A stretch of DNA of 64,000 nt from Procambarus clarkii. Lineage: Eukaryota > Arthropoda > Malacostraca > Decapoda > Cambaridae. Numbering within the stretch: the stretch's first letter is position 1; every line of letters starts with the position of its first letter. Under the pieces are notes generated by a model that was not told the origin of the DNA, did no database searches, and was given only the letters and a program-made list of their open reading frames with translations. Of this stretch, positions 53,905-64,000 are shown piece by piece. Position numbers and translations under genes: made by a program. The stretch covers positions 9,002,340 to 9,066,339 of the forward strand of contig NC_091228.1 in the NCBI RefSeq assembly GCF_040958095.1, read 5' to 3'.

Positions 53905-56123
53905 TTTTTTTTTGCAGGGATATTCCTGCGTGGGCCCTAAGCCTCTGACTGGCTCACTAAGTGTTGCTTGTTTCTGTTTTACTTGGGCGGAGTATGAGTA
54001 TTTATTACTCGTATGGTCGCTTCAGTAAGATTTTGCCATATGTGTTTAACAACTTCTTCTGCTCTGTTGAATCTAAGTTGAAATCTTAATGGGTTTGTAA
54101 CTGTGCACTGTGTTAGATAATATTCCAGTGGTCTGTCGGGCATTTCTCCACAGTGTTGACATTTCCTCTCATCTTCCGGAACCTGTAAGCCTGTTTCCCA
54201 TGCACATGGGTATCCAAGCCTGATGCGATGCAAGTGCACTTCTGTTGCTCTACTGCTCCCTTTCATCAAACTAAGTGGTTCGTAGTTGGTTGAATTCTTG
54301 TACCAACCCGCAGATCCTGATGTTGCAACTGATGTGTTGTGGTCACTGTACATCTTTTGCATTGCTCTGTTTCTAATTACTTTCTTAATCTGTGATAGAC
54401 TCTGTGGTATGTAAATGTCTACATTTCTTCTCTTAGTTGCAAGTTTTGCAGCTTCGTCTGCAATGTCATTTCCTATTATTCCCACATGACTTGGCACCCA
54501 GTTGATAAGTACTCGTCGGCCTTGTCGTTTGAGTGTTTGCATTAATGATATGACATTTGTGATCAGATGTATGTTATCACATATGTGTTCTTGTTGCAAG
54601 GTTTCAATGGCGGTTCTCGAATCTGTATGTATGATAACATGTTGTCGGTGTTGAGCAAGAGCATGTTCCAAAGCCTTTTGAATGGCTAGCATCTCTGTTT
54701 GTAAAGTCGAACACCCATTTGAGAGCCTCCAACTATTTACAGAGTTTCCTGCTTTAACTGCAGCTCCGGTTTCTTGTCCCTGCTGGTCTACTGATCCATC
54801 TGTGAAGTAAGTGAAGCGTTCGGATGCCATGTTTGCTTCCATATGCATCTGTGCAATGTTACGTAGCAGATGAGGATTTGTCTGGTTCTTTTTTCCTTCA
54901 ATAACCGTAATCTTAAAGTCTGCTGGCGGAGATTCCCAAGGGGCTTGCATAACAAAGTCTGCATGTATTTCGTCGACACCCTTCTCAGTGACTGTGTTTG
55001 TTATATCGAATGTATTGATGGTGTGTATCGCACAATGGGTCCACCTGTTGCTATCGGGGGCTCTTCTGTCCAGAGTTAGTGCTCCAGTGATTATATCTTT
55101 AAGTGAACTGATTCTAGGTCTAGTCAATATATTGGTCAGCATGCACGCAGCGATCCCTTTTACCCTTATTTCAATCGATGTTAGCTTGGTTTCTAGTCTT
55201 AGGTTCAGTATTTTAGTCCATCTGGGAGCTCCTGTTATGATTCGCAATGCATCGTTTTGAATAACCTCAACGTTTGCCCACTGACTAGGAGAAAGAGTGA
55301 GTAAGGGAGGCGCTGCATAATCAACTAGGGAACGAACGGCGTGTATGTAAAACATTCTTAACACTTTGTGTCCCGCTCCTAGACGGGGCCCTGTGATTGC
55401 TCTCATTATATTTAGTCGTGATTTTGCTTTCTCCTTTAGATATTGAATTTGCTTGTTGGATGTCATTTTTAAATCTATCTACACTCCGAGATATTGATAT
55501 TGTGTAACCCACTGAAGGTTAATGTCTTGAATGCGTAGGTGCCTGTCTGGAGTGTTGCCGCCTAATCTCATTGCCTTAGACTTCTGTGCAGATATTTTTA
55601 GCCCTAAAACGCTGCATTCAGATGTTACTTTATCTAATGCACCTTGTGCTTTATTTAGAAGTGAAGGACCTGTAATGACTAATGCTATATCATCAGCATA
55701 GTTTAGCAATTTAACCCCTTCTGTAAATGTCATGGTAACAAGGTTTTCCATAAGGATGTTAAAAAGACTAGGACTGAGGACTCCACCTTGTGGAGTCCCA
55801 TTCTCATGCAGGTGGTAGTCCGACACTTGTCCTTGCAACTTTACTCTGGCATACCTGTGACTTAGGTAATCTTGAATCCATGCTACCATTTTTCCCTTTA
55901 CACCTTTTTTAACTAAGGTGTGTAAAATTGCTTGCGTGTTTGCAAGTTCGAATGCTTTTTCTAAATCAAGGAAGATCACTATAGCCGGACCCGAGTTAAC
56001 TGTTCCTAGTAATGTTGCTATGCAGTTGGCAGTACCTACTCCTCTAGTGAAGCCAAATATGTGTTTATGAAGGTCTCCAGTCTTCCACAGTAGCCTATTT
56101 AAGACCATCCGTTCTGCAGTTTA
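53905..56123 (-). mobile_element. LINE with RT and RNase H (I-clade-like), 5' truncated
   Basis: One minus frame from 56108 to 53979 is broken by a single TAG (55479-55481) in YLGV*IDLKM. Before it: IFLDLEKAFE, NGTPQGGVLSPSLFN and catalytic YADD (LLNYADDIAL). After it: thumb, then RNase H with FTDGSVD, TEMLAIQKAL, IHTDSRTAIE and WVPSHVGIIGNDIADEAAK, and a C-terminal C-x2-C...YYLTQC finger in which the usual His is Tyr. RT plus RNase H in one ORF fits the I group of LINEs. A T-run at 53905-53913 is the poly(A) tail. It is inserted into the 28-bp array. Confidence 0.92.
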
Positions 56124-56689
56124 ATGATGACTGACGGATCATGTATGAACAATGATAACTGACGGATCATGTATGAACAATGATGACTGACGGATCATGT
56201 ATGAACAATGATGACTGACGGATCATGTATGAACAATGATGACTGACGGATCATGTATGAACAGTGATGACTGGCGGATCATGTATGAACAAGAATGGCT
56301 GACAGATCATGTATGATCGGTGATGACTGACGGATCATGTATGAACAATGATGAGTGACGGATCATGTATGAACAATGATGAGTGACGGATCATGTATGA
56401 TCGGTGATGAGTGACGGATCATGTATGATCGGTGATGACTGACGGATCATGTATGATCGGTGATGAGTGACGGATCATGTATGATCGGTGATGACTGACG
56501 GATCATGTATGATCGGTGATGACTGACGGATCATGTATGATCGGTGATGACTGACGGATCATGTATGATCGGTGATGACTGACGGATCATGTATGATCGG
56601 TGATGACTGACGGATCATGTATGATCGGTGATGACTGACGGATCATGTATGATCGGTGATGACTGACGGATCATGTATGACCAGTGTTG
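56124..56689. repeat. 28-bp minisatellite, right part, about 20 copies
   Basis: Units with GACTGACGGATCATGTATGA followed by ACAAT (left) or TCGGT (right), a gradient of variants across the array. Confidence 0.95.
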
Positions 56690-56900
56690 ACCAAAGATCA
56701 ACACCAATGTCGGCAACAGGTACACAGGGATATTTTGACGAGCAACACCGAAATATTTGATAGATACAATGACAACAGAAGATTAGACATCAGTGAAGTG
56801 CTTCATATCAAGAAATCTAGACCAGCGATCAATAAGCGGCTAATACACAGTTACACTCTACCCACTTTTAAGACCCCGGGCCAATGCAGAAGCTGGACAG
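56690..56900 (+). mobile_element. PLE C-terminal fragment
   Basis: The plus frame reads TSNTEIFDRYNDNRRLDISE, LHIKKSRPAINKRLIHSYTL, close to the C-terminus of the intact PLE (NTEIIDRYSDSRRLDVCEALHIKKS). Only the last ~60 residues remain. Confidence 0.82.
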
Positions 56901-56984
56901 AATTACCCTACAACAGGAACGGCAGCAACCAGAAGAACATAAACTGCCAACATGTCAGTCTTAATTTGCTACCCCATTAATATC

Positions 56985-57065
56985 CCGTTATACAGGACCC
57001 CATAATACAGGACCCCATTATACAGGACCCCATTATACAGGACCCCATTATACAGGACCCCATTA
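56985..57065. repeat. 17-bp short tandem array
   Basis: About five units of TATACAGGACCCCATTA just after the PLE fragment. Confidence 0.88.
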
Positions 57066-57216
57066 ATACCCAATGTATGTCATTCATCCATGTCATCTAC
57101 CACCTCACCATTAGGGGAAATAATCAGGTGCTACACAGAAGAATTTATCTTTAAGAATTTGAGGCGAGACCTTATGAAATACATCACTAGGCATTAGACC
57201 CAAATAATAAGGAATA

Positions 57217-57360
57217 ATGAACTTTAGAGAGTTTATTTTTAATCTTCCTGCTTCTGTGAAGAAAAACATGAGGAATATTGAAAAGATTCGTCCCCTCAAT
57301 CATAACTCTAAACCTTTCTCTCGTTTTCAACGAAATATAACTATATGGGATGTGATTTAA
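57217..57360 (+). mobile_element. PLE N-terminal coding fragment
   Basis: From the ATG at 57217 the frame reads MNFREFIFNLPASVKKNM and RNIEKIRPLNH, a homologue of the first ~25 residues of the intact PLE (MNFGELIFELPPTVRRNVRKIEKIR). The frame then ends. It shows that this N-terminus is shared between PLE copies and is probably real protein. Confidence 0.7.
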
Positions 57361-57454
57361 CAACTTTAAGAACAAAAGTAACGCGGAAAAATTAATAAAC
57401 AATATTTTTAACACGTGGAATATAAATATAACTTCCAAATATAACACAACTGGC

Positions 57455-58890
57455 CGTTCCTCGGTGGCATGATTGGCTTAGTTGTCCGTCTGGCTCTGAG
57501 GCGGCCGGTCGAGCCCTGCCCTGCCAGCGGTCCTTGTCAGGGTGGGCTGACTGCTGACCTTAGCAGTCTGTGTAGGATGTGCGTGTGTGCTGACCTTGGC
57601 TTAACTGTCTGGGTGGGATGTGACTGCTGACCTTAGCAGTCCGTGTAGGATGTGCGTGTGTGCTGACCTTGGCTTAACTGTCTGGGTGGGATGTGACTGC
57701 TGACCTGGGCTTAACTGTCTGGGTGGGATGTGACTGCTGACCTTAACAGTCTGTGTAGGATGTGCACGTGTGCTGACCTGGGCTTAACTGTCTGGGTGGG
57801 ATGTGACTGCTGACCTTAACTGTCTGTGTAGGAAGTGCGTGTGTGCTGACCTTGGCTTAACTGTCTGGGTGGGATGTGACTGCTGACCTTAACAGTCTGT
57901 GTAGGATGTGCGTGTGTGCTGACCTTGGCTTAACTGTCTGGGTGGGATGTGACTGCTGACCTGGGCTTAACTGTCTGGGTGGGATGTGCGTGTGTGCTGA
58001 CCTGGGCTTAACTGTCTGGGTGGGATGTGACTGCTGACCTGGGCTTAACTGTCTGGGTGGGATGTGCGTGTGTGCTGACCTGGGCTTAACTGTCTGGGTG
58101 GGATGTGACTGCTGACCTTAGCAGTCGTGTAGGATGTGCGTGTGTGCTGACCTTGCCTTAACTGTCTGGGTGGGATGTGACTGCTGACCTTAGCAGTCGT
58201 GTAGGATGTGCGTGTGTGCTGACCTTGCCTTAACTGTCTGGGTGGGATGTGACTGCTGACCTTAGCAGTCGTGTAGGATGTGCGTGTGTGCTGACCTGGG
58301 CTTAACTGTCTGGGTGGGATGTGCCTGCTGACCTGGGCTTAACTGTCTGGGTGGGATGTGACTGTTGACCGTAGCAGTCGTGTAGGATGTGCGTGTTTGC
58401 TGACCTGGGCTTAACTGTCTGGGTGGGATGTGCCTGCTGACCTGGGCTTAACTGTCTGGGTGGGATGTGACTTCTGACCTTAACAGTCGTGTAGGATGTG
58501 CGTGTGTGCTGACCTGGGCTTGGCTGGGTGGGATGTGACTGCTGACCTTAGCAGTCCGTGTAGGATGTGCGTGTGTGCTGATCTTGGCTTAACTGTCTGG
58601 GTGGGATGTGACTGCTGACCTGGGCTTAACTGTCTGGGTGGGATGTGACTGCTGACCTGGGCTTAACTGTCTGGGTGGGATGTGACTGCTGACCTTGCCT
58701 TAACTGTCTGGGTGGGATGTGACTGCTGACCTTAGCAGTCGTGTAGGATGTGCGTGTGTGCTGACCTTGGCTTAACTGTCTGGGTGTGATGTGACTGTTG
58801 ACCTTGGCTTAACTGTCTGGGTGGGATGTGACTGCTGACCTTAGCAGTCCGTGTAGGATGTGCGTGTGTGCTGACCTGGGCTTAACTGTC
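57455..58890. repeat. 37-bp-class minisatellite with composite units
   Basis: Units built from GCTTAACTGTCTGGGTGGGA and TGTGACTGCTGACCT, alternating with a variant AGCAGTCCGTGTAGGATGTG. Two unit types in irregular order, so higher-order structure is loose. Its left edge (57460-57540) has a tRNA-like B-box sequence (GGTCGAGCCC). Confidence 0.9.
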
Positions 58891-58929
58891 TGGGAAAGCG
58901 GTACTAATATACTTACATAATAACTATGT

Positions 58930-59309
58930 AAATTAGCTTACATAATAACTGCCATAGGATGTTAGAGGCTCATGGTATTGGGGTGCCATATTAAGTTGGT
59001 TTAGGGCATGGCATGGCAAAGGAAACAGAGTTAGTATAAATGGGGTTAAGTCAAAGTGGCAAAATGTTGTAAGTCCCTCAAGGCTCGGCTCGGACCTCTT
59101 GCTAATAATATATATATGATTTAGATTCAGGTTTGAGTAGCAATATTTGCAAATTTGCCTATGATACAAAAATCGGTAGGGAAATTAACACGGAAGAAGA
59201 CTCACTATCACTTCAAGTTGATCTAAATACGGTTTTGAAATGGTATAAAGATTGGCAGATGCAGTTTAATACTGATAAATGTAAAGTTCTGAGGGTAGGT
59301 AATGATGAT
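58930..59309 (+). mobile_element. CR1-like LINE RT, part 1
   Basis: Shifting frames give AHGIG, VPQGS and then SGLSSNICKFAYDTKIGREI (FADD mutated to FAYD), LKWYKDWQMQFNTDKCKVLR. Interrupted at 59309 by a PLE and resumed after 60467. Confidence 0.8.
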
Positions 59310-60466
59310 GACCAGACCACACACTAGAATGTGAAGGGACGACGACGTTTCGGTCCGTCCTGGACCATTCTCAAGTCGATTGTGATGAGGAAGTAGAGAC
59401 AGGCAATAAATAGGCACGAAAGATGAGGAGCAAAGTAAGGTGTAGTAGAGTGGCTAGTAGTAGGAACTGCAGAGGGCCTGTTGGCCCATACGAGGCAGGT
59501 CCTATTATAACCACCGAAAGAGAAGGAGAAAATAATGAGAAGAGGAAAACGAGGGAACGTAGGAGAAGACAATAAACAGAAAAAAGAGAGAAAAGAGAAA
59601 GAAAGGAAAGAGAAAGAAAGGTAAATGAAATGGGTAAGCTTATGTTAGGTCACGTTTGTTAGAAAGATTAGAGCATTTGAGTATATACTGTGAAAGGGAA
59701 GAGTCCACAGCAACAAAGCGAGGACTCAAGTTCATGTTGGGTACATTGTGTATTAGAGCCGTGTATTTATCTACAAACCATTCTCTCGCCTTGGTTACCC
59801 TTTGCATTTCATCAACTGTGCCTACTCTCAAGCTAAACGAAATTTCTTTCATCCTAAACCTCCTTCCAACACTAGTAGCACTGTACTATGCCTTCCCTTC
59901 ATATCTGAACTCAAAACTTTTACCAATACCTTTCGTCCTCTTGACATTAAGCTCGCCTTTCGACAAACTAACACACTTCGTAGCAAGACGGCGTCTGTAT
60001 AGAGTAGAGGCAGGAAAGATTATTTTGGAGGAAGACCAATCAATGTGATGATAAGGATCCCTCACATGGCAGAAGAGAGCATTGTTAGTGTCTGCAGACT
60101 TAACACTTCTCTTGTGTTCTTTAAGTCTGTCATTCAGTGTACGGCCAATTTCGCCAAAGTATTGGAGAGGACAAGATGAACAGGAAATAGAGTAGACACC
60201 AGCAGCATTAGAAGCAGGAGGAGCAGTGTGAACTAGATTGCTACGAAGTGTGTTAGTTTGTCGAAAGGCGAGCTTAATGTCAAGAGGACGAAAGGTATTG
60301 GTAAAAGTTTTGAGTTCAGATATGAAGGGAAGGCATAGTACAGTGCTACTAGTGTTGGAAGGAGGTTTAGGATGAAAGAAATTTCGTTTAGCTTGAGAGT
60401 AGGCACAGTTGATGAAATGCAAAGGGTAACCAAGGCGAGAGAATGGTTTGTAGATAAGGGCAATTT
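59310..60466 (-). mobile_element. PLE inserted in a LINE, with internal inversion
   Basis: Flanked by GGTAATGATGAT at 59298-59309 and 60467-60478 (12-bp target duplication). On the minus strand: linker FINCAYSQAKRNFFHPKP, GIY-YIG part VYSISCSSCPLQYFGEIG with RLKEHKRSVK, then an inverted copy of the linker (59757-59990, plus strand), then a C-terminus (PNMNLSPRFVAV...) and a 3' region with a hammerhead-like block. Only the endonuclease end of the element is present. Confidence 0.85.
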
Positions 60467-60850
60467 GGTAATGATGATAGTTACAAGATACGAGCTAGAT
60501 GGTGTTGAGTTGGGAAAGTCGGATTGCAAAAGGGATCTGGGAGTTATGATTAGTAAGAATTTAAAACCAAATGATCAATGCATGAATGCTCGTAATAAAG
60601 CAAATAGGACACTGGGATTTATTAATCGAAGCGTTAGTAACAAGACACCTGGTGTTATTTTCCAACTATATCCTGCTATGGTTAGACCCCATGTAGAATT
60701 TGCAGTTCAGTTTTGGTCGCCGTACTATAGAATGGATATAAATTCACTTGAACGTGTCCAGTATAGGATGACAAAGCTAATTCCCTAAATTAGAAACCTG
60801 TCATATGAAGAGAGATTAACAAAACTTAATGTTGCTGTAATATTATTATA
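60467..60850 (+). mobile_element. CR1-like LINE RT, part 2 (thumb and C-terminus)
   Basis: Continues part 1: YELDGVELGKSDCKRDLGVM, ARNKANRTLGFINRSV, YPAMVRPHVEFAVQFWSPYY, VQYRMTKLIP, then RNLSYEERLTKLN after a stop. Confidence 0.85.
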
Positions 60851-60856
60851 GCAACA

Positions 60857-61216
60857 ATGGAAGGTGTAGTGAAGGAACTGAAGAATCTCGTTAAAGCTCT
60901 GAGGACAGATTTGGATTCCCTACGGGAGGAAGTACGAAAGCTGAAACATCAGGAAGAAACAAAGGAGGCGACAAGTATTAAAAAGACCTTGTCTTGGCAA
61001 GTTGTAAAGGACAGGGGGCTTAAGAAGACTTTGACAAAGCCGCCTAATGACATCCTAAGGACGTCTAACGCATTTGCTGTGTTGGAGGACGAGTGCTGTG
61101 GTGAGCCTGCAGTTCAACGAGGAGGCAAAGGCAAAGCAACGAGGAGCAACGAAGCGCAGGTCGCTCAAAGTGCTCAAAAGGTAAAAGGAGGAACCAAGGG
61201 AATTTTTATTGCGTGA
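60857..61216 (+). mobile_element. CR1-like LINE ORF1, coiled-coil segment
   Basis: A 119-codon ORF rich in Lys and Glu with a heptad-like start (MEGVVKELKNLVKALRTDLD, SLREEVRKLKHQEE), as in the coiled-coil N-terminal part of LINE ORF1 proteins. It is followed out of frame by an esterase-like segment, so ORF1 is broken. Confidence 0.6.
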
Positions 61217-61321
61217 GATCACCAGGTGAGGTATTTAGACAGAACGTTTTGAGCCAGAGATAGGGAGAACAGGTTAAGAGTTTGCTATCCGGGAGCTGGA
61301 ATTGGAGATATTGTTGGCAAC

Positions 61322-61800
61322 ATGAATGATATTATGGCTGCTAATAAAAATAAACCAATTATTGGTAATAGTGCAGGTGGAAATGATGTTAGGCGAGTTA
61401 GGAGTGAGGAACTAATACTGAGATTTAAGACAGCCATAGAACTAGTTAGAAGCAAGGGAGGAATCCCGATCATATGTGGCATTCTTCAAAGAAAGGAAGT
61501 TGGAAATGAATGGATGTCGAGGACACTTGGGGTCCCTCAATTTTGTCTAGCGTGGGTTGGACATGTATATGAGTGGGATTGAGTGGTTATAAATAAGGGC
61601 TGAATCGTATGGGCAAATAGGCCTTCAGCAGTTACCTTTGTTCTTATATTCTTATCTGGGAGTTTTGATTAGTAAAAATTGCCGGCTGGAAAGATATTGA
61701 AAATGAAATGCAAAATCGTAAATAGACAACTGGGAACACTTCTATGGAAGAAACGGAATGTATGCTAGTAATGGGGTGCATCTATCGAGGGCTGGGGTGG
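61322..61800 (+). mobile_element. CR1-like LINE ORF1, SGNH/GDSL esterase remnant
   Basis: MNDIMAANKNKPIIGNSAGG and NDVRR give a GGND block, followed by a helix and IPIICGILQRK. After a gap, NWEHFYGRNGMY and NGVHLSRAG at about 61730-61795 look like the last esterase block (usual D-x-x-H; Asp is Asn here). CR1/L2-type LINEs are known to carry such an esterase in ORF1. Confidence 0.65.
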
Positions 61801-61939
61801 TTGTTGTTGTTGTTGCGATCTCGTTGGAACCAGTGGATGGAGGCGTTTGTTTGGGTTTGGGTTTAAACTGTTAGTAGATAGTGGTATGGGAATTGAAATG
61901 GAGGAAAGAGGTAATAAAAGTAAGTGTTTGTGGGAGAAA

Positions 61940-62880
61940 CAAATTGGCAAAATGATTAGGGAAAGAGAAGGGCCTCAAAATAACAATACACTTAGGATAT
62001 ATTACACTAACATTAGAAGATTAAGAAATAAAATCAATGATTTAAATACTCTTGTCTGCACAGAAAAAATAGATATTATTACACCAACCGAAACGTGGAT
62101 GAATGTAGAAAATAGAAAACTATTAGCTGAATATCAAATAAATGGATTTAAACTAGTACACACAGATAGATATATTAGACGGGGAGGGGGAGTAGCTATA
62201 TAAGTTAGGGAAAATTTGAAATGTAATCTCAAAGATGGAATTAAAACTGAGCCACAAACAGAAACTATTTGGATAGAATTAAACGAAAAAGCAAATAATC
62301 TTATAGGAGTTATATACAGGCCACCAAACATAGACAGGAAGGAAGCAAAGCACCTATGAGGCGAAATATCTAGAGCATCTAGGACTAGCAGTACTTGTCA
62401 TGGGTGACTTTAATTTTAGTGGAATAAATTGGTTTAACAGAACAGGGAATAATGAAGCAGAAGATTTTCAGGAATTAATTGAAGATTGGTTTCTTATGCA
62501 ACACATTAAGGAACAAACGTGGGTAAGTAATATTTTAGATTTAGTGTTAACTAACAGGGAAACGCAAATTAATGCCATCGAAATAGGGAGTGAGCTAGGG
62601 AACAGTGATCATAAAGAAATCAGATTCAGCATTGGATGGAATAGATCTGTAGGGGGAAAATTCTATTTAAGTGCCTTATTTTCGAAAAGATTATTTCAAT
62701 AGCCTAAGAAATGTTTTGGGTCAAATAGATTGGAAAGTCTTGGGCATGGGGGCGGGCCGGTCTTGGAGCGAGACGTGAACCCAGCGATAGGAGACGTAAA
62801 TTTCGATGTGGATTCAAAATATAACTTATTTAAAAATATTCTAAGCAAAGCACAGGAAGGTAGTATAACTTATAAATTGA
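61940..62880 (+). mobile_element. CR1-like LINE AP endonuclease domain
   Basis: Broken frames give YYTNIRRLRNKINDLN, IITPTETWMN, GFKLVHTDRYIRRGGGVAI (then stop), LIGVIYRPPN, GDFNFSGINW and NSDHKEIRF: the ordered endonuclease motifs (N, E in TETW, GDFN, SDH). A linker to RT follows. Two stops and a frameshift make it inactive. Confidence 0.85.
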
Positions 62881-62884
62881 ATAG

Positions 62885-63330
62885 ATCAAATACTAATTGC
62901 ATCTGCAAATCTTTTGACCATTTCAAAACCCTATTTAGATCGACATGAAGTGATAGTGAGTCTTCTTCCATGTTTATTTCTCTATCGATTTTTGTATCAT
63001 CCGCAAATTTGCAAATGTTGCTACTCAAACCTGATTCTAAATCATTTATATATATTATAAACAACAGAGGTCCCAGGACAAAGTCTTGATGCATTCCACT
63101 TAAAACATTCTCCCATACAGACTTAACCCCATTTATATTAACTCTATGTTTCCTTTGGTATAGCCATGCCCTAATCCAACTTAATATAGCACCCCCAATG
63201 CCATGAGCCTCTATCTTCTTAATCAGTCTTTCATGTGGCACTGTATCAAAGCTTTGCTAAAGTCAAGGTACACAACATCGCAATCCTTACCACTATCTAT
63301 TGCCTCAACTATATAGTTGAGGCAATAGAT
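62885..63330 (-). mobile_element. Inverted LINE RT segment
   Basis: Minus-strand frame: VVYLDFSKA, PHERLIKKIEAHGIGGAIL, RVNINGVKSVWENVLSG, MHQDFVLGPLLFIIYINDL (from VPQGSVLGP) and FADDTKI. It is the RT continuation of the endonuclease segment but in opposite orientation, joined at about 62.885 kb. Confidence 0.85.
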
Positions 63331-63396
63331 AGCTGCCTCAACTATATATGTATAACTATATATGTATATACATAGTTGAGTATATATGTATATATA

Positions 63397-63800
63397 TGTC
63401 GTACCTAGTAGCCAGAACACGCTTCTCGGCCTACTATGCAAGGCCTGATTTGCCTAACAGGCCGAGAGATTTTCTTTATTTTCAATAAATTGTTTCCAAT
63501 TAGCTTATTTGAATGATTATTATTATATTATATTAAGAACATATATTATTGACTTAATTGTGATAGTTTAGGTTAGGTTAAGATTGGTTAGGTTAGGTAG
63601 GGTTGGTTAGGTTCGGTCATATATCTACGTTAGTTTTAACTCAAATTTTAAAAAATTTACTCGTACAAAATGAAATGGATAGCTTTACTATTTCATAAGA
63701 AAAAAATATTGTAAAATATATTCAGGAAAACTTGGCTTATTAGGCAAATCGGGCCTTGCATAGTAGGTCAAGTACGACGTTCTGGCTACTAGGTGCAACA
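63397..63800. mobile_element. Fold-back MITE, copy 4 (diverged)
   Basis: Left end TGTCGTACCTAGTAGCCAGA, right end with a small rearrangement (AAGTACGACGTTCTGG, then AGGTGCAACA). The inner AACCT half is lost, leaving only the AGGTT half. Confidence 0.82.
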
Positions 63801-63823
63801 TTATACACACATATATATACATA

Positions 63824-64000
63824 TGCGAACAAGCCTGAATGGTCCCCAGGACTATATGCAACTGAAAACTCACACCACAGAAGTGACTCGAACCCATACT
63901 GCCAGGAGCACTCTGCTGGCGTACATGCTCCCTTAACCGCTCAACCAACATGACCGGACAAAGAGGATGGTAGCTGAGGCTATTTCCATCCCCCGCCGGC
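63824..64000 (-). mobile_element. tRNA-derived repeat, single copy
   Basis: Homologous to the 260-bp repeats at 16.5-17.4 kb, with differences in the A-box half (TGGTTGAGCGGTTAAGG on the minus strand, a better A box) and the same B box GGGTTCGAGTC. Runs off the window. Confidence 0.8.

Noticed and set aside
57455-57540. tRNA gene or SINE head at the left of the 57.5-kb array
   Set aside because: A B-box-like GGTCGAGCCC and a weak A box are seen, but the structure is too poor to call.

Overview
The window reads as repeat-saturated nuclear DNA of a decapod crustacean, most likely a crayfish (an inference from the repeat types and the protein similarity; no species is proven). Evidence: a spliced minus-strand gene with GT-AG introns, several families of Penelope-like elements (PLEs), LINEs and tRNA-derived SINEs, long (AT)n, (GT)n and (TC)n runs, arthropod telomere-type TTAGG motifs inside small fold-back elements, and minisatellites covering about a third of the sequence. 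There is no bacterial-style gene organisation. Most long ORFs are open readings of tandem repeats, not genes.

Host gene. Ten exons on the minus strand, between about 38.5 kb and 2.4 kb, encode the N-terminal half of an alpha-2-macroglobulin (A2M) family protein, from macroglobulin domain MG1 to MG6. Splice phases agree at every junction examined. The signal-peptide exon (right) and the bait, thioester and receptor-binding parts (left) are not in the window. About 90-100 residues across the MG4/MG5 boundary were not found in the 4.9-kb intron between 8.2 and 3.3 kb. Introns are swollen by private minisatellites and nested retroelements. Two of the arrays carry an exon's own 5' splice site in every repeat unit.

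Layout. 0-1 kb: LINE and PLE fragments. 1.8-2.4 kb: 29-bp array. 2.4-3.3 kb: three A2M exons. 3.9-8.1 kb: 26-bp array, LINE, 40-bp array, PLE with a nested SINE, 30-bp array. 8.2-12.4 kb: two A2M exons and a LINE ORF1. 12.5-16.4 kb: 17-, 20-, 46- and 14-bp arrays around one exon. 16.5-17.5 kb: 260-bp tRNA-derived tandem repeats. 17.6-25.3 kb: PLE cluster with one intact 821-codon element flanked by 330-bp pseudo-LTRs, plus fold-back MITEs. 25.4-34.6 kb: arrays, two exons, a LINE and a 1.6-kb LTR-like insertion. 35.1-38.5 kb: PLE, splice-donor array and two exons. 38.8-40.8 kb: SINE and mostly plain sequence. 40.8-52.9 kb: direct and inverted segmental duplication with a G-rich 21-bp array and a duplicated two-ORF gene fragment. 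52.9-58.9 kb: further arrays interrupted by an RNase H-bearing LINE. 58.9-64 kb: CR1-like LINE pieces, one split by a PLE with a 12-bp target-site duplication.

The most notable observations are the splice-donor minisatellites in A2M, the hammerhead-ribozyme-like folds of three PLE families (one with an apparent paired C3U/G8A change), and the inverted duplication at 44-51 kb.
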